This document shows positions 26,185-37,000 of a DNA stretch of 64,000 nucleotides, piece after piece. Under the pieces are notes generated by a model. The model was not told the DNA's origin. It saw only the letters and a program-made list of their open reading frames with translations, and did not search any database. The stretch comes from Erythrophleum ivorense (lineage: Eukaryota > Streptophyta > Magnoliopsida > Fabales > Fabaceae), in NCBI GenBank assembly GCA_026724425.1, contig JAIUCV010000001.1, positions 11,266,556-11,330,555 of the forward strand. The letters are read 5' to 3'. The translations under genes were made by a program, and so were the position numbers. Each line of letters begins with the position of its first letter. Position 1 is the stretch's first letter.

Positions 26185-26555
26185 TAGATATATATATATA
26201 TATCTTATTTTATTATTATTATTATTATATTTTAAAATTCTATTGGATATTAAAATTAACTTTAAGTTATCTATCAGATAATTTGAAATATTTTAAAATT
26301 AACTAAGGATATACATATATCTTATTAGTTATTATTATTATTATATTTTAAAATTTTATTGGCTATTAAAACTAACTTTAAGTTATCTATCGAATAATTT
26401 GAAATAGATATATATATATATATCTTATTAGTTATTATTATTATTATTATTATATTTTAAAATTCTTTTAGCTATTAAAACTAACTTTAAGTTAACTCTC
26501 GGATAATTCAAAATATTTTAAAATTAATTAAAGATATATATCTTATTAATTTTTT
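26185..26555. repeat. Three-unit tandem repeat (~110-125 bp) with (TA)n starts
   Basis: Each unit runs (AT)n-TATCTTATT, a TTATTATT run, ATATTTTAAAATT, TATTAAAA(T/C)TAACTTTAAGTTA and a GATAATT(T/C)(G/A)AA end. Units begin near 26188, 26310 and 26406. The microsatellite starts probably promoted slippage. Confidence 0.65.
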
Positions 26556-26587
26556 TTTCTTTTACTTTTAAATATTTAGCTTTTTAA

Positions 26588-26623
<36 letters not shown>

Positions 26624-26899
26624 TAAGTGAAAATTTGAATTTTTTCTTATCCTATCCTGTACCCTACTCTTTAAGCTTAATATTTAATCTTATATCTTTT
26701 CTTAAAGTTACTAACACTTTTTGAGGGTGTTACACTAAGCAATTATAAAAGTAAATTTTTTTTTAATTTTATGCCATATCAAATGTAATTATTTTCATTT
26801 CAGAATTCTTTCTCCATTTCTATGGCAGAAAATTATATATACGAAAAGGCCGTTAATATCTAAAATAAGAAACTGTCCACGTGTTGTGTTTGGAAGATT

Positions 26900-27115
26900 T
26901 AGTTAATCAATCTTTCCACTTTGGTAAAAACAAAACAAAAGAACAAAAGCAAGAGATGGTAGACATTAGTTACAAGGCGGACGTAGATTAGAAATTCTCT
27001 TTAACTTATTGTCATTTTCTGAATTGATTAGAATGTACCCAGAAATGACTGATCCAGCAGGAGTTCTCCCGATCAAAACTCTCTTTCTACTTTTCAACTT
27101 TGCTTTAAGATATTA
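26900..27115. repeat. Partner of the 20435-20640 repeat, adjacent to the GH81 3' side
   Basis: It aligns with 20435-20640 as a diverged direct repeat (see the shared phrases there). The word ATGGTAGACATTAGTTAC inside it also occurs at 31851-31868 beside the deleted hAT, so at least three related pieces of this flank exist in the window. Confidence 0.6.
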
Positions 27116-27423
27116 GGTTAATCACATCCTTTTTGAATTTTCTTGCCTTTATATACATGCCTATATATATATATATATATCATGATATTTCTACATTAAA
27201 GTCTTAGCCGCTTCTGGTAGATGCAACCATTTAGATTAGGAGACCAAAAAGGAAAAAGAGAAAAGCCACAAGTACATAACTTTACTGATATGAATTTGAA
27301 AGTCTTCAGCTACACATAAGTAAACTTGTATATAAGATATGGAAATACGGTAGCAGGAGTACACTGCAAGAAATTACTAAAACTTATTGTGAACTTTTAA
27401 AAGATGGAAATGATTAACAACTC

Positions 27424-29640
27424 TTAGTGACAGTAATGACCGAACCAACAGTTCCTTACGTGACCATATTCATCTTCCTCTTCCATTTCATCCCGTCTGC
27501 TGTGAGTCCACCATAAGAGATTAGTGAATGTGTTTCCATCATCAAAACCTTTCAAGTTTCTTATCTTCCCCAATGCTCTGTCCTTATCATAAATTCCTTC
27601 CAAGGCATACACAAACCCTTTCCAACCTTCTCCAACACCTTCCCTATTCAATGCAGGCAATGTCCATTCCACAAGCTCCTTCACATATTTCACATTGGAG
27701 AACAATACCTCAGTAATAGGCAATAATGGTAAAACCTGAATCCCAAGCCTACACTCTTTCCACTCAGGAGGTGCAAACCATAGTCCACTGTCTCTCTTGT
27801 TAGCCCAAAGAACACCCATTACCCTGTTCTCCTTTGTGAAATCTTGCTCATATAAGTTATCTCCATCTCTTACATGCCACCACATTTGGGCTGCATGAAT
27901 TTCCAGTGCTGCAAGTGTAGATCCAATAGCAACAAGATGGGTATCACCATATGCTAGACCCATTAAGGCTGCTGAATAATATGCATTTACAGCTTCGCTT
28001 GTGCTTTCTTGATTTCTTCCATCTGCAAACTCAGTTAAACCTCCAGCCCAAGAGTGTAACTTATAAAGGTCAAAACACCTTAGGCGTGTGTAATTTGAGT
28101 TTGATGTTCTGCCCAAGTTCATAAAATCTGCCATGAGTGAATAAGCCTGAGGCTTATATTTTCTTCCCCAGGCAGGGTCAATCTTTGAAAGAACTGCAAT
28201 ACCATAAAGGAAGTATCCCAAGTGATAATGGTGATCATTGTAAATTCCAAACCCAAAATCAGCACCAGAATCTGTAGACCCTTGTTTAGTCACAATCCCT
28301 CCCCATTTGGAATCATACAGAAAGCCATTCCCATTAAAGGTTCCCTCCAACCATGGTTCGATGGTTTCCTTCAAGAATTTCCTAATCGCAGGAATAACAT
28401 CAAGAAAACACACTTCTTCAGCTATCAATGCCAGCCTCGCCGCTCTTGCAATCAATTTCCCATAAAAATAAGACGAAGTTGTTGTTATGGACGAGGAATT
28501 TAAACCCTCAACATCTTTTGAAAGCGCTGAAACAATTTCATCATAGGATTCTTCTTTGACACCTCTGGTAGAATGCCAAGTTACAGAAACAGGATCTGTC
28601 TTCAATACCCATGAATCTCCAACAACACCAACAAGGTCACCATCGATGCTTCTATACTTGAAATCCTCAAGAATAGTGACATCACTTTCATTATTAGATA
28701 ACAGTTGAAGATGGAGAGGGTGGGCTAACAACAGCAAATCTCCCCACCCTTTCATTTCCCATTTATATTCCACACAAAATGGTTTTGTGAGTGAAGCATC
28801 CCCTGAAACCGGATAGCAAGGACTAAACCTGTCAAGGATTACCTCGTAATTCGGGTTTGAATCGGGCAAAACAGCGATCCGAATTACACCCGAAAACCCA
28901 TCCGAAGTAATCTCAGAAAGGGTATGACTTAAATTGATGGAAGACGAAGCGTATATAAGCCATGTCTGGCCGTTGTTGAGCTGAACGGTGTACTTGGTGA
29001 GGGAGTCGTTGGAGGAAAACGAGAGGATGGCATGGACGGTGGTGATCGAAAGCGCAATACGCTGGGTCACAGCCACGGTCAGATAGGGGCTTCCTCTAAC
29101 GAGAAAGAATCGCAAATTCGAAGAGGGGATGTCCAACGTGACGCTGAGATCATGATAGGAAGAGATCATATGCTTCCCGGAGGAATCTGGGTTGGTTTTT
29201 CTGATGGTGAGATCCGCAACGAAAGTCTGGTAAATGAAAGCAGAGTTGAAGAAGCGAGATGGGTATGAGAGAGAAAGGGAGGATTGTGAAGATTTGATAA
29301 GGTAAGGGTGAATGAACTCGGGCTGGTCTCCATTTTTGAGAACGTAGTTCTGGAAGAAGGAGTTTGTAGGGAGTGGGGTTGAGACGAGGTTGGGGGCGAA
29401 GAAATTGGAGGGTTCAGGAAGAACTCTGGATTGCGTTTGTGGAAAGAGGAAAGGGCCAATTGGTCGATTCCGAGACATTGGTAATGGTGAAGTAGGAGGA
29501 GGTTCTCGTGGTGGTGATGGTGATGTTGGTGGTGGTGGGGAGGGAGAAGGGGGCTTAGGGGGTTTTATTAAGCGTTTGCCACGCTTCTTCAAGCTGCTGC
29601 TAATTGCTTTGCTGACTTTTCGTCTCAGTTTCTTCAGCAT
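27424..29640 (-). CDS. Glycoside hydrolase family 81 endo-1,3-beta-glucanase, 738 aa, single exon
   Basis: The product hydrolyses internal beta-1,3-glucosidic bonds (callose or fungal-type glucans) by inversion. The N-terminus (residues 1-55) is basic then Pro/Ser-rich with no signal peptide. The GH81 N-terminal beta-sandwich starts near residue 80 (LPTNSFFQNYVL). The catalytic (alpha/alpha) region carries DFGFGIYNDHHYHLGYF at 461-477, with the candidate catalytic Asp469. GRNQESTSEAVNAYYSA at 541-557 holds the paired acidic residues Glu545 and Glu549 typical of the family. The C-terminus has WWTHSRR. Length fits plant GH81 proteins (about 650-750 aa). The frame is unbroken from Met to TGA-side end, with no lesion or intron needed. 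The start chosen is the first Met. Without a signal peptide, the product is predicted intracellular or unconventionally exported. It stands alone; the nearest genes are unrelated. Family assignment is firm; biological role is inferred. Confidence 0.95.
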   Translation of the reverse strand: MLKKLRRKVSKAISSSLKKRGKRLIKPPKPPSPSPPPPTSPSPPREPPPTSPLPMSRNRPIGPFLFPQTQSRVLPEPSNFFAPNLVSTPLPTNSFFQNYVLKNGDQPEFIHPYLIKSSQSSLSLSYPSRFFNSAFIYQTFVADLTIRKTNPDSSGKHMISSYHDLSVTLDIPSSNLRFFLVRGSPYLTVAVTQRIALSITTVHAILSFSSNDSLTKYTVQLNNGQTWLIYASSSINLSHTLSEITSDGFSGVIRIAVLPDSNPNYEVILDRFSPCYPVSGDASLTKPFCVEYKWEMKGWGDLLLLAHPLHLQLLSNNESDVTILEDFKYRSIDGDLVGVVGDSWVLKTDPVSVTWHSTRGVKEESYDEIVSALSKDVEGLNSSSITTTSSYFYGKLIARAARLALIAEEVCFLDVIPAIRKFLKETIEPWLEGTFNGNGFLYDSKWGGIVTKQGSTDSGADFGFGIYNDHHYHLGYFLYGIAVLSKIDPAWGRKYKPQAYSLMADFMNLGRTSNSNYTRLRCFDLYKLHSWAGGLTEFADGRNQESTSEAVNAYYSAALMGLAYGDTHLVAIGSTLAALEIHAAQMWWHVRDGDNLYEQDFTKENRVMGVLWANKRDSGLWFAPPEWKECRLGIQVLPLLPITEVLFSNVKYVKELVEWTLPALNREGVGEGWKGFVYALEGIYDKDRALGKIRNLKGFDDGNTFTNLLWWTHSRRDEMEEEDEYGHVRNCWFGHYCH

Positions 29641-30080
29641 TTTGCCGGCCGCACACTGGAGTCCCCAAAAAAAAATTAAAATTAAAATTAAAATTTTTTA
29701 ATGAAAAAAATAACTACAACAATAAATTGTTTTAAAACTATCAATCGAATTGAGGAAAAAAAAAACAAAAACAAAAAGATAAAGATTTTTTCAAGAAGAT
29801 AATGTTTTATATTTTTAATCTATCTGTTCTTAAAGACTAGTTATATATGCAGTAATTCTAACTACATCAATAACATATGCGACTTTCATACTCACGTTTA
29901 TCAAATTTTTAGAAAATCAAGAAAATGAAAGTGAGCAATGAATTTGGTCGTTGTTTGTGGGACAATATTTTATTTGGGGTGGGCATGATGAATTATTTGA
30001 GCACCAAATGCAGAAAAGATGAGGTGTAATGTGAAGTCAATGAATGGTGGGGACTTGCCTTAGCTTGATGGAGTTGGTGG
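29641..30080. other. Probable 5' region of the GH81 gene
   Basis: AT-rich sequence upstream of the minus-strand GH81 start. No single TATA box stands out enough to call. A short (GA)n run sits at 30088-30102. Confidence 0.35.
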
Positions 30081-30335
30081 ATGTTGAGAGAGAGAGAGAG
30101 AGACGGAAGGATGGAGAAACTGAGATGGGAACATGGGAGGAAGAGGGATTGGTTGAAGTTGAAGGGAATCAATTGGGGGAAGCTAAGGAACTTGTTTGAT
30201 GATCTCAAGGAAGGAATTGAGGCTTCTCTCAATAGGAATGTGCAAGGAAGGGATGGCATGATGAAGTTTCCTAGAATTCTAAACGTATCTTGTCCGATGT
30301 TGGAGAAGGGAATTGATGGGATCCTTAGCAGTTAA
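30081..30335 (+). CDS. Possible small hypothetical protein, 84 aa (or 74 aa from the second Met)
   Basis: An open frame of 85 codons follows a GA-rich run, with a second in-frame ATG at 30111. The predicted protein is rich in Lys/Arg/Trp in the first half (WGKLRNLFDDLKEGIEASL is a possible amphipathic helix) and ends CPMLEKGIDGILSS. There is no signal peptide, membrane segment or recognised domain. It is on the opposite strand to the GH81 gene and could share an intergenic promoter region with it. The opposite strand is also partly open, so chance cannot be excluded. Confidence 0.25.
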   Translation: MLRERERDGRMEKLRWEHGRKRDWLKLKGINWGKLRNLFDDLKEGIEASLNRNVQGRDGMMKFPRILNVSCPMLEKGIDGILSS

Positions 30336-30519
30336 GGTACTATAATTCTATAATTCAAGCCAAGGAAGCTCTATTTTACACTCTATACTCTCTGCTTTTG
30401 CAAAAATTTGGAACGTCAATCATTTTTGGTATTATAATTACTACGCGAATGCTTAGTTGTTAATTAATCAATAATGAGCATTAAATAATTTTATTTGTCT
30501 TGTTTTAAGACAAAAATAT

Positions 30520-30790
30520 TTTATTAAAATATAGAAAATAGAATCATAATAAATATATAAAATGTTAATTTAACTATGTATAGTTCATTATGATCATGAA
30601 TATAATTTTGTGACGATAGATGAGAGAACGAGATATCTAGATTTTTGGGAGTACTTTGCTGAGTTTCTCTTCAGTTTAATTGCCAAGGTAGCATGGATGA
30701 ATGGATAATTAGGCTTAACGTGGAGTGAAAATGAGAAACGGGAGTGAAAATTATTTAAGAGCTTAGGCAAAAATAATTAGGATAGTTATA
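30520..30790. repeat. Dispersed duplicate block, copy 1 (pairs with 38322-38568)
   Basis: It shares long stretches with 38322-38568 in direct orientation: TTTAACTATGTATAGT, ATTATGATCATGAATAT, GTAGCATGGATGAATGGATA and GGGAGTGAAAATTATTTAAG. It is non-coding and of unknown origin. Confidence 0.7.
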
Positions 30791-30942
30791 ATTGCTGGAA
30801 ATAATTTGAAAAAATTATGGACAAAATTATGTTTGACAAAGATGCTAAACAATAAGAGGAGAGGCTTTTGGAAGTAACTAGCGGACTAGCTAAAGAGACT
30901 AGTGAATTGGTTTAATAGAGAAACAAAAGAATTTGTTTATGG

Positions 30943-31846
30943 CTAGGAAGCACTAATATAAGTACATGTATTAGGTATAATATAATATAATATGTGAAAT
31001 ATGACAATTTTTTAAATTTTAAAATATGGATAGAAGAATATATATATTCAATAATCTAACTCTGAAAAATAATAACATAAATGATAAAACAATTTATAAG
31101 TATAAATAAGATGTCCATAATAAATTACATTTCCTACAAACATTAATATTAGAATTTTTAATTCAAACTAATCTTTATCTTTATCCACATCCATATCTAC
31201 ATCCACGTTACTAACATTTCCTATAAGCTCTTGTTCAAAATCTGGTTCATTTATAGATAAATTTATAACTTCAAAACCTCTAATCCCATCAAATGGATCC
31301 CAATAAAAAAAATCGGCTAAGAGGAACTAGAGGACGGAAGCACTAGTCACCAAGTCACCACGCACCAACAAAGTCGATGGAAAATGACACACCAATACTA
31401 GCCACCAATGAAGACGACATAGCAAGAGCCATCAGCACTTGCTAAAGAAGACGATGGAGGAAATAGAGCCTCACAGGAAAAGACAATGCAATGCAAAGGA
31501 CAAAGGTAGGCAATGAAGCACAAGCGTAGAGGATATGAAGAAGACGCAAGACGAACGATGAACAAGGGTAGGTCGCAGGTGGGGCTTTCGAAAGAAAAAA
31601 GAGGTAGGTTTGATGCTATAGAAAACAATATCATTTGGCATGAGATATTTCACTGCCATTTCGTAGTCGTTTTGGAGCCGCCTCATCTCGCATCAAAACA
31701 TTTCAGTACTTAACAAAATGTTTCAAAATGTACCAATGGGAAAAAAATATTTCAAATATGTTTGTACCCATACGATATGTGTATCTATATCGGATATGTA
31801 TCTAGTATGGGTATGGCCTATAAACAACCATACTCGTGCTTCATTG
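30943..31846 (-). mobile_element. Internally deleted hAT element related to the 9-12.9 kb transposon
   Basis: An exact 8-bp target duplication GTTTATGG flanks the element (30935-30942 and 31847-31854). The ends carry GAAGCAC and its inverse GTGCTTC. On the minus strand, 31141-31305 matches the 3' end of the 9 kb hAT transposase (12478-12620: WEPFDG, then an EQELIGNV-like acidic tail), and 31310-31700 corresponds to leader sequence. The DNA-binding and catalytic parts of the transposase gene are missing, so this is a classical deletion derivative that would need transposase in trans. Confidence 0.82.
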
Positions 31847-32738
31847 GTTTATGGTAGACATTAGTTACCTAGTTGGCAAGTAGAATTGATCATGGCCTAA
31901 AAAGTTTGTCTGGTTCCCAAAAAAGAAAAAGAGCTTGGCCCAATATTGCTTAATATTATATGCTTTGGACAGTGGATATATACATATATATAACAATGCA
32001 TACAAAGAAATTCAAGATGAAAAAATGAATCTTAATCCAAAGTCAGGTATAGGCTTTACAAGATCCAATCTTTTCTCTACTTTTTCTTGCTTTCATAAGT
32101 TGGATACTTGAGTGTAATTATATGTGATTTCTTTGTTGTCTTGCTTGCTGTAGCACTACAACAAAGGAGTCTTATTATTAAATAGGATTCTCGAGCTACC
32201 TAAGCCATAGTTTTTCAATTCTTCTTCTTTTGCTTTCCCCAACATAGCAACATAAACCCCACCAACGATATTATTACTCTAATGACACTACAATATTTGA
32301 AACAAGAAGAAAACATCAATAAATATAAAAGATTATCCTATATGAAGCAAATATGAATCTACTTTATAACTTCTAATTGATTCTAATTTTCTACCTTAGG
32401 AAAAATAAGTAATAATGGAGAAAGAGAATAAGTTACATACCTCCCCGGATGTAGAGTAGCAGCGATGGCAAGCTACCTTAGTAGGGTTTAGGAGGAAAAA
32501 AAAAGGCAAAGTGATGCAAGTCGGGTTGACTCTACTTGGATTCTTTTCAGGTCAAACTCAGGCCCAATCTTAGTAGTAATTTTTTTGTTTATAGGCTTGG
32601 CTTGTGAACAAGTCTATCAACATGTGAACTTAAAAAACTAAAAAGTTTTGTTTGTTTTATCGACTATTGGATGTAATAGTCATATTCTTTCATATAAAGA
32701 GAGTGAAATGATTGATGAAGGTGCCATCTGATGGGCAT
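31847..32738. other. Intergenic stretch, nothing recognised
   Basis: No supported gene. It starts with the continuation of the pre-insertion sequence of the deleted hAT. Confidence 0.4.
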
Positions 32739-33120
32739 AAAAGAAATAGACATTATAACTCATTTTACAATGGAACCAGAATTTATAACTTTAGCTTCTG
32801 CGGGTAAAGAGGCTGAATGATTGAGAAATGTTTTAATATATAGTTGTGGCCACAACAATATTAGTCATCTTTTTACATTATGATAGTAAAACTACTATGT
32901 TTAAGGCATATAGTTATACACAATAAAGAATCTAGATATATTAGCTGAAGACATGAATATGTTCAGTAATTGATTAGTGATAGTGATGGTGTTATCACAA
33001 TTCAACTTGTAAGAATACAAAACAACTTGATAGATCTTTTTACAAAAGAATTATCAAGGAAAGTAATGAGAAAAATATTATTTGAAATAAGTTTGAAGCA
33101 TATAATCAAAAGTTACTAAA
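32739..33120 (+). pseudogene. Ty1/Copia retrotransposon relic: RNase H C-terminal part of pol
   Basis: Translated in shifting frames it gives ITHFTMEPEFITLASAGKEAE, then LRNV, DSKTTMFKAYSYTQ, and a QLDRSFYKRI-like end. These match the Copia RNase H landmarks STMESEFIALA..KEAEWLR, DS.A...A, and N.AD.FTK. A TGA replaces the expected Trp after KEAE. Nothing of gag, integrase or reverse transcriptase is visible nearby, so this is a 5'-truncated fossil. The downstream AGGTTAAAGGGTGAG string could be the former polypurine/LTR junction. Confidence 0.7.
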
Positions 33121-33986
33121 TTTAATCAAGAGTTTTAATAGGTAATAACAAGTTATTGATGAGTAACATGGGATACAAGGGAAATATTAATTAATTCAAA
33201 TATGGTGCAAAAGTGAGGTTAAAGGGTGAGTATTATATTCTTAATAAAGCTAAAGTAAATCTATAAAATTTTGAAAAGCTTTACCAATATGAACATTAAA
33301 AAGTGAAGTTACTTTTCATAGAAATTGAAGTTAAATTTTTGGAAATATTTATGAAATTTATGAAGTAACATATGGCCAAATATGTGCTAGATTCTTATGA
33401 GTCTTGTTAAAGGCATTTAAGGTCATGTAAGTAATGGATTTGATTTTAACTAAAGAATTATGGTTTATAGAAAAACTATACTAATAATTTGTTAAAATTT
33501 TGAATTATTTACATTAATAAAAAGGTTTCATCAAAAGACACTTTTTTTTATACATGATTCTATAAAAAAAATTATTTAATTTTTTAAAACTAAATCGGGG
33601 GTTGTCACACTTTACGGCTCATTAAAGGGTGAGCATAATACAAATGATTAAAAAGAAAAGGGAAAATAAATTGATTTCCAAAAGTAGTTTTGAAAAGCAA
33701 TTTATTGAGAATTATCACTAAAATTTTAATTGAAAATAAAACTTTGAAGAACTTTTTTTAAAATAGAAAAATAAAAGATAGTACACAAACAAAGATAAAT
33801 TTAAGAGTCTATTTGTGTCGTGAAGAAGATATTAGGCCCCTATAACACTCATTGGTAGGAATAGTAACCAAAGTATATTATACAAAATAAATAAGGCCTT
33901 AATTTTATTTAAACTATCTTAATCAAAGCACATGAAAAAAAAGAAGTTAATTAAAGAAAATAAATGAAAACAAATAAAATATTTAT

Positions 33987-34018
<32 letters not shown>

Positions 34019-37000
34019 TACAAAGTGGAATGAAAATAAGAAAAATAAAATATTTACAAAAATAGACTAGATCTAAGAAAAGGAGTGTAAGACCAACGTA
34101 TCCGATGAAAGGATTAAAACTCACATAATTTGGATGGGGTAGAAAATCGTGTGTCACTTGATTGATGGCTTTTCATTATTTTTTGTAAAAATAAAAAAAT
34201 AAAAAAATTGATTTCACAAACAAAACGAATTTAAATTGATTTCCATGTTTTAATTCATGAAATCTAAATTTTATTTTTGGGGGGCTATATTCATAAAATT
34301 TAAGTCAACTCATCCACTTGCTCTCTTTATTTTTGCTTTTTTTTTGGATTATTTTAAAATAATAATAATTTTTTGTATTTTTATTCTTGAAAAAGAAAAG
34401 TGATCTAACATGCACAGCAAACTCTAAAAAATAAAAATAAAAAATAAATAAAGAGTAAAAAAAAACTAATATCAAACAAGCAATTTAATGCGTGTATGAA
34501 TTATTAGGATATAAAAATAAACTTGCATATCCACCTCTTTTCACTTTTGTCTCCAAGGCTTCTTTTATGAATCCATTTTGCACCCATCCACTAGATAGCA
34601 AAAGATTGTCTGTCAAAGTGATGGTCAATTGGCAATCCCATTCCAATCAAAAAATAGATATAAAGTCATATAGCATCATACAATTCTAAATTGAAATCCT
34701 AGACACCTACTTAGTTTCTCATTTCATTAATTGAAAAGGCAAAGTATAAGAATTGCACAAACAAGCATGTGCAATTCAACTAAATCTTGTCATTATCAAC
34801 ATTATCAACAAGAAGTTAATGACCCTTTTTTTTTTTTGGTCCAAATGATTCAACTAAATCTTGTCATAAAACCATCGCTATGCACAACTTATATAAATAT
34901 TAATAAATTCATACACTATTAAACCAAGTGATTAATAGCAATAACGTGGAAGCAGGCAATATAGAAATCAAGGTTGCGGGATACCATCGCATCATTGTTA
35001 ATAAATCATAGAATTCTAGTGTTAGATTTTAACTCTCAAACTGGACAAAAGGGAAAAAAAAAAAATCTTGAGTTGAACACAAATATAGAGTTAGAGTATC
35101 AATACCATGTTTGCATCGTAGCCTTTAGGATCAACAAAGTTATTCGGTCTACTATGGTTTTCTTTAACAAGAAAATTTTAAATTATTGTTTAATGCTCTT
35201 CTCTTAATACAAGAATTAATCCAATAAATTTCAAATTATCATTTAACTTTTTTTTAAATCAGAGCTAATATAATAAATTTTCAAATCATAATTTAATTCT
35301 CTCTTCCTAAGATTAGAGCTAAAACAATATTTCCATTTTCAGGAGTTCCTATTTTTAATATGACTTGTCTCTCAAGAAAAGATGAAAAAAATACTTTATC
35401 TTTCAAGTAACGGGTCTTGAGTCACTTTTTGTTCTTTCTCTTAAGATGAATTGGTTTAAAAACAAAGTGACACATTCGGGCTTTTATATGAATTTTTTAA
35501 AAAATTATTTTATTGACTCAAGATTAAACTAAAATTAATTCAAAAATTAAATTTCAAATCTACTAGCAAAGTGATAAGCTAAGTGAGTTTAAAGAGAAAT
35601 GTCTTCTGCGTTTTTATGAATAAAAGAGCCCAACAATCTTACTCTCAAATTTCTACATTTCTAGGTTGATAGGAAATTCCCTTTTGTTTGTTTACATAAG
35701 CTATACCAATGAAATTTATGAAGACAAATGCTATCTGCAATTTTTACAAAAAAATTTTAGAAGGTCTAATTATACATAGAATGTAACACAACAATTCGCT
35801 TAATTTTTAATTAAAATAAAAACATTAAATCTCGATTAAAATTAATTACAAAACGTTCTGTTTCATGTGTAGGGTTAGGATGAATATGCTACTATAAAAG
35901 GTCAATCATGCAGTATTTCTTAATTAATGTTAACTGAAATTTAATGATTTCATTTTAATTCAAAATTCTAAAAAATATTGGTTTACGTATCAATTTTATA
36001 ATTAAATTTTAGTTTAAGTAAAACAATATAATTTGCCAAACTTTGTCTAGACATTTTTATAGTATTACTTGAGGAGCTGTTTGGTATGCACGTTGGAAAT
36101 CGATTTTTGTAGTTGTGTATAATATTTATTATGTTATTATAAAATTATTTAATGATATTTATTTATTTTTATTATTTTTTAAAATAAAGATATAAAATTT
36201 ATTTTTTATTTTTCAAATTATATTTTTATTTTTATTTTTATATCTAACTTAATAGTATTTGCCATTATCGATATGGTAAAATTTTATCCACTCAAGGGAC
36301 AAATAATATAATTTAAATCTCAGTACTTTATTAATTTAATAAACAAAACTTAATTTATTCTCTTTACAATGCCGCATCCCATAATTCCATTAATCCTCTT
36401 TTTCTTTTTTAATCTTAATTCCGTTAATCCCCTTTTTCTTTTTTAATAAAAAAATCTTTAGATTCATGAGTCACCAGCACAAACCTCTCGAATTAAAATT
36501 GATATGCTACAGTTTTTGTATGATTAAACAAATCCGCAAATGGCAGACGCTTCTCGTTACTGTTCGTAACCCGTGGTGCTATATTTAAACTCTTTTAAGA
36601 TTTGTTTAATATACAAAAAGTTAAAAATAAAAAAAAATTGTAAATAAGAAATATTTGTTATATCTTTTATTTTTAATAATTAAATAATTATTATTAAAAA
36701 ATATTAAATAATAATTAAATAATAATTATATGAGTAAAATTGATTTTTTTTAATTTTTTTTTTTCTCTTTCTCCTCTTCAGAACCGAAGGGGCCTCAGAG
36801 TGTGTTTAATAATTTTGTAAATTTTTCGTTTATTTTAAAATAATTTTTAAGTTAAAATACACTTTTAATTTTTATAAATTTATTAGAATTTTAACTTAGT
36901 TCCTAATCTTTATTTTTTTTATAAGCAGGTTTTTATAATTTCAAAATGTTTATAAAAAATACTCTATTGTTCGGGAAAACACCGTCAAGAGGACACAATA

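Larger units (their letters stand above)
23180..26734 (-). mobile_element. LTR-like unit (solo LTR or non-coding LTR derivative) bounded by TGTAACAC/GTGTTACA
   Basis: The unit starts TGTAACAC at 23180 and ends GTGTTACA at 26734, the TG...CA inverted ends usual for plant LTRs. On the minus strand it opens TGTAACACCC, a common LTR start. The flanks TTAAG and CTAAG differ at one base, a plausible old 5-bp target duplication. There is no protein-coding capacity. The 23550-24120 part is GC-richer, non-coding and repeat-like. It contains a nested hAT MITE (24546-25376) and a tandem repeat (26185-26555). No second LTR was seen, hence solo LTR or derivative. Confidence 0.45.

Noticed and set aside
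29032..29701. Gly/Arg-rich plus-strand frames across the start of the GH81 gene
   Set aside because: Antisense to the Pro/Ser-rich N-terminus and beta-sandwich of an intact, recognisable enzyme.
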